The notes beneath the pieces are model-generated. The model searched no databases. It was not told where the DNA came from and saw only the letters and a list, made by a program, of their open reading frames with translations. From Siphonodentalium dalli (Eukaryota; Mollusca; Scaphopoda; Gadilida; Siphonodentaliidae), in contig CP136064.1 in the NCBI GenBank assembly GCA_032622095.1, positions 247,723,827 to 247,787,826 on the forward strand: a DNA stretch of 64,000 bases. Reading direction: 5' to 3'. Position numbers and translations under genes: made by a program. Every line of letters begins with the position of its first letter. Within the stretch, counting starts at the first letter, position 1. Of this stretch, positions 20,900 to 34,680 are shown in pieces.

Positions 20900-23800
20900 A
20901 TTCTCCGCTCTATAGTTATCCTCCTTTGTTTCAATTTGGCACCATGTGGTATTCCAGCAGCCGAGGTGCAATCAATCATTTTTCGACTAATTCTGATACA
21001 AGGATCGCGATAAAATGAAGAGCACTGAGACATGCTGACAGGCAACAATGACGCGGCTGGAGGGTTACGGGTGGGGGTGATCTCAAATGCCCAACTGCAC
21101 CCGCCCCCTTGAACCAGACAAAACTTCACGTTCGCATATTTCCATTTGCATCCCCTCCCCTGGGTTGGAAACTATCCATTGGTATCACAAGCCAAATGTT
21201 GGAAATTTCAGCCATTTCAGATAAAACAAAATTGAACAAAAGTAGCATATCTACTTTTGGTCAAACTCCCACTAGTTACTGCTTTGAGAATCCAACAATG
21301 ATAACATATTTAACATATGTGTGGTGTAAAACTAATTGTGTGCCAACCATGAAATTTCAACTGTTGAAAAATTGACCAAAGTTGGGGGGTAGCCTCCCAC
21401 TCCACCCACCCGCACCACGTCGCGTCACTAACAGGGGGTGGTGTGTCGCCTCCCAACTTTAGTAAAACAGTTGGGGGTGTGGTGCCTGAGTATATAAAAT
21501 GTTCAGTTTGTCTATCATATGTTAGATCAATATTAGAATACTTTCCTACTTCCAGCCAAAATTACTAAGTGAAATGGCCATCAGTCGGAAAAGTTCCAAC
21601 CATATAGTCACGTGAGAGGGTGCAACTTATTAACAAGTTTGAAAGTTTTAGATCATTTGGAAAATTTCTACTCAAGTGTGGGTCCATTTTGAAAATTTAA
21701 GTTGGACGCCCGTTGAACAACAAAAAAATCCAGCCACTTATCTGCATGACTTAGTTCAATATAATACTTGATGCTAACGATCAGTTTAAGGCACCATATC
21801 ACAACAGAAAGATATAACTGGGCTTATTTTGAGGCTTGAAAATAATGGGTCACTAATATTCGTCTGTAATAGATAAAGAAATCATAATAAACGTTGTTCT
21901 TCATTTGCGATCTCTTGAATTATTGGATCACTTTTGAAAGTCGATATCTCGCCATCAAATTCGCCGGTGGATGAGCTCACAGGTTCAATCTAACCATATT
22001 CCGGTATATTGATCGTACATGCAAAATATTATTGCAAATAGCAGTTTTGTGGTTTCATATCGGAAATGGCATTTGCAACAGATATTACGTCCCCAGCGTC
22101 CCACAAATAATTGGCATCCTCTGTGACACTGCTTGGGGCGAGATGTGGTTCTTTATCCCGAAGATTCTTTATTTTGAATGTTATTTATTCCACTATAGTG
22201 ACAGGTATACACATAACAAGGCGGCCACAACTGGAGTGCCAATAGGGAACATTTCCATCTTGTACGGATCCAAAGGGGATACAGGAGGTGAATGTTGCTG
22301 GGTTGCTCTATAGAATGGCAAGACACTGTTATTAGTATTGTTACAGGAACAGCATATATTCATTCTTATATGAGTTTGGAACTTAGTTTTCTCAACGTTA
22401 TCGCTGCATTTCTTCACAAAGTTACAAACATGCCCTTGTAGTTTTTGCCCCTCATTTGCCATCGATTGCTTCCAGCGCCACTGCCACTAAGAATATACTG
22501 GATATTTCTAAAACTAAAAACATTCACCAAATAACCACAGAGGTATAATTGACTATGTGTATATATTAAACTATATGTGACCCGGTAGCTCTCACCTAAC
22601 ATTCCCAGCACAATGCAGACAGATGAGCTGCCATTTTCCCCCACAATGCAGCCCCAAGTGCCCCTGTTCAGCGAAGAAATCCATAATGCTGATTATATAT
22701 AATTTGGAACTTGTCTAAATTGACTTCCGTGTGTGGTGTCGTCTGTTAAAATATTGGAAGTGCATTCCGTAACAATCCGCCCAGTAAGGGTTAATCGATG
22801 TCGACCTATCATCCATAATGTCATTGTACAAGTAATCTCTCTTTAATAATTAACTCAAAACATCTGGGTAATTAAAACAACCCACCTTCTCAATATTCCC
22901 CTCTTATTGTTAGAGCGATCATATGGTCGACACGCTGTATACCTCTATCGAATAAGTCGAGAGATAATAGTCTGACAAGAGTGCGAACGAGGGAATTCCG
23001 TGTCCCTCCCTGCGCACAAATCACGCCCCGGAGTACATGCGCCCCTTCTGGCATATGTCCCTGAGCCATGTCCGCTGAATACGCCGAACATATACTCTAT
23101 ACTCAACGAACCTTGACTCGAACCCACGCCGCGCTGACCGAATGACGCATAATTTCGCTTCAGCCAAGAATGTCGACATTGTTTACGAGGGAGTGAATGC
23201 GAACAGCCATATTATACCCAGGCTGCACGTTTCGTACAAGAGTAACTAAGTTAATTTCTAAGCGTGATTTCTCACAACAAACCACTTTCACGGATATTCT
23301 TCTTCGGTTTATGGTAAGAACTTGTATATATCTATACTTCACTGAAATATGGCTTCATCAAATCGCCGTTTAGACGAGATATCTTCAATCGTATTGAGAA
23401 TCTCTTTGTTGAAATGGCATTTTATCATTACGCTGTCCTCTCACGGGTGTCACGATCGAGAAATTGATTGAGAACACAATGATAACTGTATATGAACTAC
23501 CGATTCGAGTAACTCCTCTATGTTATTCTTCAACTTTCTTAGGATTGTCGTAATAACCTTTATGCCATGGACGTTATATAATAATACTTAATATATTGGT
23601 CAGATAAAAACCGGATACTGATTGGCATGCGTGAATTCTCGGCGTGTTACGCTAACGGGATTGAACTGTCATTAAGCCGGAAAAGCTTTGATTGTTATTA
23701 TGCTTTTCAGCATTAACGCCGCTGATAACTTCAACTAAAAATGTAATAATCGTGCATGAGGGTAACAGCTGATCATAATAAGATGATAATCACGAGTGTT

Positions 23801-24075
23801 TATCGCTTCAAAAATCTGACTCCGCGTCCGTCATTATAGATTTTATGCGATCTTTATACCGTTAATTACTCATGCTGTCACTCTTCACATCGGTTGTGGT
23901 GCGTACGGGTACAGTTGTGGTGTTTGTTACATGTACATGTAGGATAGCTATGAGGAGTTGGTGGTTCTGACATAACCAGGGGATAACAGGGATAGTGTGA
24001 TGTCACCCCTTTTGTGTTGTAATGTTCTTTCAGTAATCGTGAGTGATTCCAAATCGATTTAATTTCGACTCGGAT
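20900..24075. other. No gene seen; TCCAACTG-type dispersed repeat at the left
   Basis: 21040-21480 belongs to a dispersed family rich in TTTCCAACTG and ACCCCCAACTTT motifs, also at 26440-26960, 41035-41540, 44123-44440 and 47330-47660. 21480-24075 is AT-rich without recognisable coding sequence. Confidence 0.5.
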
Positions 24076-24546
24076 ATATATGACCCGCCATATCAAATCC
24101 AGTCGGAAGTCGGGATTTTTTTTACCCTGTGCCAATGCATTCTCTTATATATGCGAGTCGACCATAGGTCGCCTCGCTTATATAAGAGAATGCATTGGCC
24201 TAACAATTTTTTACAATTTTAATAATTTGTTCTTGTATTCTTTAACAATTTTATAATTTCACCCATACAGAGCCCCATGCAAACATGAGCAGACGACACT
24301 CTTCTATATGCTTCTATATATGTGTGGGGCTCCCTGCAGGGTAATGGATGTTTTTTTTATTTTATGTCCTAAAAATTGTTACGAACATTTATTTAAAAAA
24401 CATGATAAAAAATTGTTAGGCCAATGTATTCTCTTATATATGCGAGGCGACCTATGGTCGACTCGCATATATAAGAGAATGCATTGACACAGGGTAAACA
24501 AAATCCCGACTTACGACTGGATTTGATATGGCGGGTCACATATATG
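24076..24546. mobile_element. GTGACCCGCC foldback element, copy 1
   Basis: About 130-bp TIRs begin TGACCCGCCATATCAAATCC and contain a 67-bp palindromic module, CCAATGCATTCTCTTATATA to its mirror, in each arm. Between them is a unique segment with AGAGCCCCATGC and GTGTGGGGCTCC. Copies are at 37275, 39096 and 62971. Non-autonomous. Confidence 0.8.
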
Positions 24547-25417
24547 TATTTGAATGGGTGGATGTACATTTTACATGTACATGTACTGCCTTAGTATGAG
24601 TCCATTGCTTTATATGTGGGTGAACTTATTATCATTTATTATCGAATGGCCACGTTATAATCGGAATGGTACAATGATATGTAAACATGTATCGAATCTA
24701 TCGATGGCATACGTGCACTCGGGTGGTAAGGATGGGGGGGGGTGCTGACCAAAAATAAATGCATGGCTTGGAGTGCCTGTCGTTGGAATTAGCTGAATTT
24801 GAACTCGATGTTGTGTTGCTGCACTACCTTGGTGTGTGAAGGTGAAGGATACAACCTTTTGAAATATTTGTCAGTAAATGGCAGTGAAATGTTTAAATGA
24901 GAAGAAATAGAGGAAACGAGAGAAATATACATGTATCAATAGCAGCCAATCACATTTGTACTCGCTCCACATGTAGTCAATAACAGGATCAATGTTTCGT
25001 CAGATATTGATTATTTTCTCAGTTTTCCCCGACCACAGCACCCAACATCTGTAGAGAAGAGAGGTCAGCTCTGTCCAATGTGTCCAACTCATAATATGAG
25101 TCATAATTTCCAGAAGCATCTGACCAAAACAAGATCAGACCAACTACGTGAGAATTCATGTGCACACCACCCTTTCACTAATATCGTAAAGAAAGGGTTA
25201 GATATTTTTCCATTTCCCCTGAACGATTATTCTGTACCTTTACTGATAAGATTGGGGACTCAGATGTAGCACTCCACGTCAACACCACGTGCATGGCTAC
25301 CGAAAGACATCTGAACGGATCGATACCGGTACATGTGCTTTATTTTAGAACGTTTATATAAATGGGCACCCTGCCAAAGTTCAATTGAAGACAATTCTAC
25401 AATCAGGATACCTTAAT

Positions 25418-25656
25418 TTAACCCTGTCTTTACTAGATGGATTCGTCCACACAATTATAAATATATGCATGGGAATGGTCTATTATTAATTGGAGGACTG
25501 TTCAGAAAACATATGCTGACGACAGAAACACAAAATGATAATACAAGTGCATAAGTAAAGCTACAGGTGTTCTGACAATATATATATGGTCGTTTGTTGA
25601 ACTTATTATCTGAACAGTTTCTATGGGAAATGAGTATTTAGTATAGAACGGGTTAA
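25418..25656. mobile_element. TTAA-flanked MITE relic
   Basis: TTAACCCTGTCTTTACTAGA on the left and GTATTTAGTATAGAACGGGTTAA on the right, the same family as 13348-13543. The long minus-strand frame at 25502-25855 largely overlaps it and is not taken as a gene. Confidence 0.55.
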
Positions 25657-28081
25657 AACCATTTGACGGGCTGCCATTCAAAATCCACCAAATAATATTC
25701 GCTTTTGAATTGTTCTCGATATTGAAATAGGTCGATAAGTACTTATACCTTTCTATGAGCATTATATGATCCAGAAGACGCACTGGAACCTTAAAGATTA
25801 CAACTTTGAACAATATGGTTGAGTCCCAAACAAAAAACAGCACTTCGCAGGACACAGCACAGAAAAGATCGTTTCATGTTGGTCTATTCCTGATATGGTA
25901 GAAATAAAGAGCGTTTGTTTCACTTCTGTGTGTGGAGGAGGGTCGTCCTTTCACTCCTCTGTACTTCAGACACATACTTCCTCATATTTCCAGCCCTGAA
26001 TATGGACGCGAAACGTATCAACGAAAGACTAGTGGTGAAGAGCGAGCGCTTAAAATATGTTCCATCCGATTTTATGCTGAATTTTATTCACTTGTCAATT
26101 CTCCGCTCACTGGGCGATTAAGACAATACACATATTTGCACACATATTTGCAATAATCGTTAATCGTAAACCACAGTGAAGACTACAGACTAACACACAC
26201 ACGCATAATGCGATGTTAATAGACTTAAAAACAAAGTTTATGAACGCTCTTTAATATCCGCGTTTATTTGAATGGGCAAGGAAACCATAAACACTCTTTA
26301 TCATAGATAGTTTGAATTACAGCAAACTGTTTTTGTTTTCTGCTTATATATGTGTCGTTGGTTTGAGTGAAGTCGCATTGACAAGGGGTCATGTGAGTTA
26401 AGATATATGGTCTAGTAATACATGTATGTTAGTTTTGGAATTATTAACCGATTTTGCGATATTTGGAAAGTTCCCAACTTAAATGGTCGGATGCAAATGA
26501 TAATTCCACGTCAGAGACTTGGCTATAGAGAGTGTACGCTTTTGGAATTACCAACTACACCCCCCCCCCCCCCCGCCTTGAACAAAACAAGACCGATTTT
26601 TTTGGCAAATCCCACCCTCCTCAGGTTTAAACTTTCTTACTGGTGGTGTAACATTTCCATTGAAGAGAATTTTTTCAAATTGTGGCTATTTTAGTCCAAA
26701 AGTAGATAAATACGCGACATTTTATCTAAAAGCAACATATTAATTCACACACGGTATACTGGTTTGAAAATCAAACTATCAGTACCACATCAAGTTATAT
26801 TTGGTCTGAAATTACTAACTAATGTGGTGCCACGTATAACATATTAGCCAAAATTTGAGGTACGTCCGCCCCGCCCCAGTTACCACTTCCCTACCCAGAG
26901 TTGGTCATTTTGGTCTCTACGATGCGGGTGGGTACCAAGCCTACAAATAGTGCGTCTATCATTTGTGGAACGAGCTTCTCAGAGGGTGAATTTAGTGACG
27001 CTATCCCCCTGGGAACATTCTGTTTGGCCTCAACTTGCATGGGTGACCTATAGGATCAGATTGAAGTTTCCCAGTTGATGTTGGTGATATACATATATCT
27101 TTATTTTCTATTTTATTAGGGGATATAGAAACTTCCCAGAAGGTAAAAAGTAACTAAAAACAATGTTAATTTGAGACAATATATAATTCCCAGGCGATGG
27201 GGCCTAAGCAGACACACTATTTGCAGCATTGAAGGGTACATGAGTGCAGTACAAGATACAGAAAACAACCCTATATATACGTAACTACGTTGAGAAAACC
27301 TCTCACACACAAAGTGATCAATGTTTACATTGAACAATAATTTGATGGGACATACTCTGTTGAAGCGTAAATTACATTATACATAGATGACTCGTGAGTA
27401 CACACCATTTGAAGTAGGTACCCCCAAAATGCGTGCGCAGGCATGCATAAGTTTTCGCAATCAATGATGTCACCATTAGAGAAAAGTTCTTGTGTCAATG
27501 TTTCGCGGATAAAAATACAAAATATTAGTTCTCATGAACTTCATTCACAGTACATGTGCAATTTCGAAGACCACATACTCATAGCATAATGACATCGAAA
27601 GTGGACGTTGAGAACATTATGAAACCTAATTTTAACGCTCAAAGATTCATTGGACGCTAATCCTTCTTAGTACTATAGCTCCCTTCAAAATGTTCAGACC
27701 AACGACCATATATACATGTGGGTCGTATTATCTTAACATTTCCCACCAATTAATAGGACTACTCCTGCACTTGTATTATCTTTTCGTCTGTTTGACTAAT
27801 TGGAGGTTTTTCGTTAATTCCATTGTAACAGTAGAGTTTACATGACAATGGTTGTGACATGCTAAATCTCATTATAGGAGATTTATTAATAATGAAAAAT
27901 TTAATATAAGAACAAAGTCTATTTATTTGTACCAAGTCTATTTATTTGTATGTTGATGATAGTTGTTTTACAGACTTTTTATGTTAAATCAATGTCCACT
28001 TCAAAGGCATTGAGTCCCTTTAAATTAACCTGGAATATAAATGCAGGCCCATTACAAGTATAATGTCCATATAGTGATTCA
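25657..28081. other. No gene seen; dispersed repeats
   Basis: 26440-26960 is a TCCAACTG-family repeat with a poly-C tract at 26560-26574. 26976-27020 is half of an AGAATGAGG palindrome. The rest is AT-rich and unassigned. Confidence 0.5.
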
Positions 28082-28088
28082 CCCACAC

Positions 28089-28123
<35 letters not shown>
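28082..28123. repeat. CAAT microsatellite
   Basis: Perfect run of ATCA/CAAT tetranucleotides, about nine units. Confidence 0.95.
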
Positions 28124-28124
<1 letters not shown>

Positions 28125-28495
28125 GAAATACTCCGCAGAGAGTCAAGTATATGAAAGACTAACACACTAATAGCCTGAATTGATCAGTTCACCCATTGAT
28201 TCTACAAGGCTCTTTGACATGCATGGGAAGCCGAACAGGAAAACGTCAGCCATCAATCCATAAATAGGTATAATGTGATGTGACCACACATACTCTATTA
28301 CCGGTTATATATTGAATGATGGCCGATGTCACAGTATAAACAACTAAAGACTGTGCGAATCAGCGGTGTCGAGCAGACGGGAAAATAAGATATTCCCTAT
28401 TCTGAGAACTTCTTCGCTTAGAAAATTCTCTAGTTTATTATGTACAGCTGGATTTGATCGATAATTTCCTACTCTCCCGACCACGTCATTTCTCG

Positions 28496-28544
28496 ATGGC
28501 GGATAGTGAGACCCAAGTGCCCACGAAAAAGGGCAGCACCCAAA
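28496..28544 (+). other. Candidate short first coding exon
   Basis: CGATGGCGG, a fair start context, opens MADSETQVPTKKGSTQ and reaches AAAGTAAGA, a consensus-like donor, after 49 nt. CACGTCA lies just upstream. No downstream exon was matched, and joining it to the UBE2E acceptor at 38005 gives the wrong frame. Could be chance. Confidence 0.22.
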
Positions 28545-30578
28545 GTAAGAAAATCGATAGTGCTTGATTTTACTGTTGCATTATACACGCACCACTGAGC
28601 AGGTAACGCTATATACAGATGGTATCATTGATTATGTAATCTATGGAATATAAAACCACTGCCCTTTGTGCCATGTGTCATGTTAACAAATTTGCGGTCT
28701 GTTTGTGGATATATTAAACCAATTAACCATTGAACTATGAGGCGTTATAATATTTATTATATAGATCACTGTATAGATGATCGTTTATGGTGATATAAAA
28801 TAATGAGGCCAAAACAAAAAACTTCTCTGTTTCCGATAGCATTGGGAAAATTTTCCAATATACAGAAATGGAAATTATACCCTAAGCAGGGATTATTTTG
28901 TTTGCAATTTTTAAAAAAACATTTCAGCCGTAAGCGCTATAATAGTGTAGTCACAGTCCCATGGAATATGGTAGATCCATATGTTTTGAAAATGAGCCAA
29001 TCATTGATAAAAACATGTTGTCCCTTGAATTCATTCACTCTGCGGTATAAGATCTCTACCAACGTGAGCTAAATATCCAACTGATATTTTATTTTGGGAT
29101 TGGAAAAACGATAAATATTCACATTGTCACTCTAACAGGTAACTATAGACTAGCCTTCTGAAGAAAATTGAAAAAAAATTGAGGCAGGCAAGAAAATCTC
29201 AGCCAGGCAGAGTATCGGAAACAAAAAGGTTTTATTGACCCCGAGTGTAATTTTTTTCACAACTTTTATCATGATGGACGAGGAATACTCATACCACGTG
29301 AACAATGATATTTATGACGACAGAGTAATCAACCGTTTTACTATTCTGTATTACTTAGTTAACTTGATGATAGCAAAAAGTTCGACTATCGGTTGCCAGT
29401 CGCCTCTTCATGTTGGTCTTTACCTGCCAGTCCGGTAGCCGGTGTGGCGTCTTTGCGTCATGTTTTAAGTTATTAGATAAGACATCCACTTTGCCATAAT
29501 TAGCATAAAACATAAAACAAAAAAATAACGAGTGATCCAGGTTCCAAATCAAAAGTTTTGTACTAAAGTGATTATTTCTTACTCGCTTGATATATAATAT
29601 ATATATGTATTATACTGCGTATGTTAGAAAATATTGCAATGAGTTTCCAGCAAAGTTGAGCGAACCAGTCTTATAATATTCGCTCCTGTATATAACCGAT
29701 ATATAATTACCCAGCCAGTGGAGCACTAGTTAATAATTAAGAGGAAGTTCAGCGCTAGGGAAATACCCACTGTTTCAGTCTATTTATTAAATAATTTGAC
29801 TATGACCGGTATGACCTATAATCGGATACGTACAACATCTAAACACACTTACGCGATATATATATCATACGTGAAAGAGTTGCGAACATGCACTTTTATG
29901 CGGTGTAGATTGATTCTCTTAAATTCGCACTATATAACAATTCGAAAGCTGAACACCCTGTCATGTTCGTGAAAACTCACTGACCAAAAAAGGAAGTGAA
30001 TATATTATATACTATATATACATGTATATATAGATCCGTGAAGTCACGGTGTTTCCGATCTGCTCGTGGTCTTTTTCGGTGTTCTAACCGGGTGTTGCTG
30101 TAATTGTTGGTGAGTCACTGTTAGAAAAAGCGAATTGAACATCTCATCTTAATTCTATAATTACTCACCACGCCGCCCAGCGAGACACAGCGTTATTCAG
30201 TTGTCACTGTCTCTATATGTGTAATGTTCTCAACATAAATTGTGATTAAATTTGTGAATTCATATGAACATTGAACAGACGTTGATAGGGTATAATTTCC
30301 ATTTCTGTATATTGGGGATTTACACAGTTGATCGTCTGCCATCGCGGGATTGTTCTAGTTTTGCGAGCATCGGCTTTGTTATCGAGAATATTAATAATAA
30401 TCGATGCATTTATATAGTAAATTAGTTTCAATGCGCTTTGTGTGATTATTACCCCCGCCATATGGCATTGCTTTACTCAACCTCGATTATATAGAAGGAA
30501 GCAATCTGGGCTGAGCAGTGAACGCTTCAAGATTAGAATACTTACAATATATATCCACTCCGGACCGGGTACTCGGTT
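28545..30578. other. No gene seen
   Basis: AT-rich sequence with short TATA-rich palindromes near 30000-30030. No conserved coding segment or TIR pair was recognised. Confidence 0.5.
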
Positions 30579-31320
30579 TACGTGTATATGTAAATGTTAT
30601 AGTATTGAGCCCGAGTGGCTGCACATGCCAGGCTGAATGCCTTCAAGCAGTTAGATGGACGACTCTGTTTATACATGCAAGAACTCTTCGTTTGTCCCAT
30701 TTTACGCCACCTCTTACGCTTGACAACCAAGAGCTACACAGCATTCACGCAATGGCCCGGGGTTGAATATACAACTGTAGGATGCGATTGCTTTCCAAAG
30801 GCAACGAACATATTGTTTGGAGTTCAATGTGACAGAGAGCGGACTTCGAATTCACTATAATATTTCGCACAATGACGTTATGAGTCGAGCATGCACATTA
30901 ACAACTGGACCCCCGCGTCACTACAACAAGGATATAACTATACTAAATTATGCCTTTATTCCAAAATGATGCGTACTTTTCACGCCAGTATATGGCAGTG
31001 TGACTCCTTTGGAAATTAGCATTGGATATACTGGTTAATAAACTCCTTAATTGTCAACATCATCCAATGGTAAAGCTAATGGTACCTATATATAGCTGGC
31101 ACAGTCTCGGCAGCTCGGCCATTTTCACTTTCGCCTGGAAATAACCTCTCCCATAAATAGAGACCATATTCGCCCATGTCTACAATACACGGCCTTGGTA
31201 ATAAGGCGACGACCTTGACTCGTTATATCGTGAAATATCGGAAAACGCAGAGGTTTACAACAGATAAATAATAAATGGTCCAATAAATAGTGACAAATAG
31301 CAATAACTAGTTCAAATTAA

Positions 31321-31443
31321 ACATGCGAGTTTCCCTGTTAACAGACGAGTTTCCCTGTTAACAGACGAATTACCTGTTAACACACGAGTTTCGTTGTTAA
31401 CATGCGAGTTTCCCTGTTAACATACGAGTTTCCCTATTAACAT
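31321..31443. repeat. 20-bp minisatellite
   Basis: Six units of about 20 bp built on GAGTTTCCCTGTTAACA. Each unit holds a GTTAAC palindrome. Confidence 0.9.
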
Positions 31444-31619
31444 AATTTCGAGGCAGTATGCACATGCTCAATCCCGTGAGTGAAATAGTCCGGCAGATAT
31501 GATGTACATTTATGGGAGAGGTTATTTCCATGCCAAACCGTTGGGATTGGTTGCGTTCTTGTCGGGACAGGTTCAGTTTTGTTAAATTAGATTATCTCTT
31601 CATATAGCAATTTTGAAAT

Positions 31620-32095
31620 TGTTTCGTGGATATAAAATAATAGATATGAATTTACGACCCCTGTCCGGAAACGCTTCTATCTATTAATATTGATTTTATT
31701 TCGAATATTTTATTAATGAGATTATTAGATGGAACACTTTATTGTTCTATTTTTAGAACAGACTATTCATGCGATACCATATAGCGATAGAGATATTTGA
31801 TTCTTTAGGGTGTTCCCATAGCTGCGCTCCGAACGTCAAATGTCCCAGATGGATTGTTTGTATTGTTTTATTCCATAGTTATAACTTATAAGCGATAATG
31901 AGTCTAATTAACGTTTATGTGTGAAAAACATACGCAATAACATTTCTGGTCTCTGTCTTTGAACTGTTGTACGTTAGCTTAACAACCACACGTTTTAGAC
32001 CAGAAAATATTCGAAATATAATCAATATTAATCGATAGAAGCATTTCCGGACAGGTGTCTTCGATTCATATCTAATATTTTATACCCCGGTAACT
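31620..32095. mobile_element. Foldback element, about 90-bp arms
   Basis: The left arm has TAGATATGAAT, CCTGTCCGGAAACGCTTCTA and ATTAATATTGATT. The right arm, about 31995-32090, is its mirror with TAGAAGCATTTCCGGACAGG. The centre is non-coding. Confidence 0.7.
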
Positions 32096-33789
32096 ATATA
32101 ATACATGTTTACAAAGAGATAGACAATCTTTAAAAGTTAGAAATAATAATGATGATGTCCTATCACGCATAACTCATTGAAGTGTCGTGTTCTCCAAAAC
32201 CAACACAGCTATTGAACTTTGACAAGGAAGTGTCTATAAATACAACGTTGTAATAGGCTGCTGTAAAACCAACACACATAATCTTGTATCTTTTCTCCTG
32301 GAGCCGCGAACGCCAGTTGGAGTTTGCTCAATCTCTACGTAACGCTGGTTTAGCTTGGCTAACACCGAAGCTTTTGATGCAGAATTGAATAAGAGCGACC
32401 GAACCACAGGACTATAGTGGAAACATACCACATTTACCAACCAAAGGACAATGTTCAAAATCAATGACGGTTCGTGGCAAAAATCATGATACCAACTGCC
32501 AAACTGGCAAAATGGTACAATCTTGTTGGCAATAGAATTCCCTCCAGTTTGACATGTCTGGCCTGAAGGAATCGGTCGAAGTAAACTCACGGCAACTGCT
32601 GGAAACGAACAGTTGCTATGACTGTCCTTCAGATCAACATCTTGAATTATGTTGTATCAAATTGAAAGGACCTGTTTTTTCTTAAACCACAATGTCATGC
32701 ACACAAAAAGCTTTACGATTATTTGGTCACTGATAGCCGGAGATCAAATAAAAGGATTGTCTGATATGACGGTTGGTCTATTCTATAGAAGTCAATATTG
32801 GAACTTTTCCTCTTCTCAAATACTTTAGGTATATTTACTGTATTGTAACAAGGAGGCTGTGCGTGTATATGCAAATGTTATAGTATTGAGCCTGAGTGGC
32901 TGCACATGCCAGGCTGAATGACTCCCAGCTCCTGAATTAAATAAAGTTTGCAAATGTCCAGTTTCCACCAAATATATAGAATACCATTATAGTATACTAT
33001 AAAGGCCAAATTCTCTACTATACCAATTCAGATCAACCGTACAGTTAAATATTTGATATTCATACATAGCCTTGAAATCTATATTGCACATCTTCCTTAA
33101 ATATCACAATAGATACAGATATGCATAGATCTACGCTCATCCTAATTGGTAATCCATAGACACATACGCTGAAAGATGTTATACGACATACATTATAATG
33201 CAAACTCAAATCGTTTTCTCACCATATACAAACGTTTCTGTTAACGCCTTCTTGTCATCTTATAACAATGTATTGACAATTTTGTACGGGAGAGGGGCTA
33301 TATACCTAAGTTGAAATAACTTGTTCCCCGATCCCTTTTGTATATTTATATACGAATGATATATGTTTAAAGTAAGTTCGATGGACGACTCTGTTTATAC
33401 ATGCAAGAACTCTTCGTTTGTCCCATTTTACGCCACCCCTTCTACGCTTGACACCCAAGAGCTACATAGCATTCATGCGCAATGGCCCCAGGGTTGAATA
33501 TATTCATTGGATGCGCCGAGTCTAATCGACTCTATTATGTGAAATTGCTATTAATGTTTCCAGCGGGGCAATCAATTATTTGTCGGCCAATCACTATAAC
33601 AAACTCTGGATATATCGTGAGAATTTTTGAAGTTTTGTTGTCGTTCAATAAAAAAACGGAATCTCAAGTGATGCTTGTCTGCCTCCTATAATTTCCAACC
33701 GAGTTTTTTACAACCTGATGTTAAATAATGCTATAATTTTTCGAGTCAATACCTGCTAACAAATCAAAACGAACATGTGTTAAAAACCT

Positions 33790-34680
33790 GCATAATTATA
33801 CTAAACACCTCAAAATAAGAAGGTCCCCATGACATATTACACTGTATATCAAGAATCATGAGGCCGCCTCACTAAATACATAAAAATAAGTAAGTCCCCT
33901 TGTCATACTTGCACGCTACCTCAAGAATCTTAGACCACCTTACTAAACACCTAAATATAAGTTAAATCCCCTGATATATCACACTGTATCTCAAGAAGTA
34001 TCACACTGTATCTCAAGAATTATGAGGCCCCCTCACTAGATACATCAAAATAAGTAAGTTCCCTTGTCAAATTGCACTCTACCTCAAGAATCCTGAGACC
34101 GCCTTACTAAACAGTAAACACCCCAAAATAAGTAAGTCCCCCTGATATATCACACTGTATCTCAAGAAATGTGAGCCCCCCCCCCCCCCAACTAGATAAA
34201 TCAAAATAAGTAAGTTCCCTTGTCAAATTGCACTCTACCTCAAGAATCATGAGACCGCCTTAGTAAATACATCAAAATAAGTAAGTCCCCCTGACATATC
34301 ACACTGTACCTCAAGAACCATGAGGCCCCCTCACTAAATACATCAAAATAAGTAAGTCCCCCTGACATATCACACTGTACCTCAAGAACCATGAGGGCCC
34401 CTCACTAAATACATCAAAATAAGTAAGTCCCCCTGACATATCACACTGTACTTCAAGAACAATGAGGCCCCCTCACTAGATACATCAAAATAAGTAAGTC
34501 CCCCTGACATATCACACTGTACTTCAAGAACCATGAGGCCCCCTCACTAAATACATCAAAATAAGTAAGTCCCCCTGACTTATCACATTGTACTTCAAGA
34601 ACCACGAGGCCCCCTCACTAAATACATCAAAATAAGTAAGTCCCCCTGACATATCACACTGTATCTTAATAATCCTGAGG
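33790..34680. repeat. 71-bp minisatellite
   Basis: About 12 units; the period is exactly 71 bp between CATCAAAATAAGTAAGT occurrences at 34341, 34412, 34483, 34554 and 34625. The left half is more diverged and contains a poly-C tract at 34176-34189. Units encode no frame that stays open. Confidence 0.92.

Larger units (their letters stand above)
30579..33500. repeat. Duplicated 190-bp segment, second copy split
   Basis: 30579-30639 recurs at 32862-32921 (GGCTGCACATGCCAGGCTGA), and 30652-30770 recurs at 33381-33500 (CATGCAAGAACTCTTCG). In the first copy the two parts are almost adjacent. In the second they are separated by about 460 bp, so something inserted there or was lost from the first. 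Confidence 0.8.

Noticed and set aside
25502..25855. 117-codon minus-strand frame
   Set aside because: Largely overlaps a TTAA-type MITE relic and has no family signature.
32234..32590. 118-codon minus-strand frame
   Set aside because: No recognisable domain, and neither splice nor start context is convincing. A frame of this length is expected by chance in 64 kb.
31321..34680. CRISPR-like arrays (20-bp and 71-bp repeats)
   Set aside because: The repeats are directly tandem with no unique spacers, and the DNA is eukaryotic.
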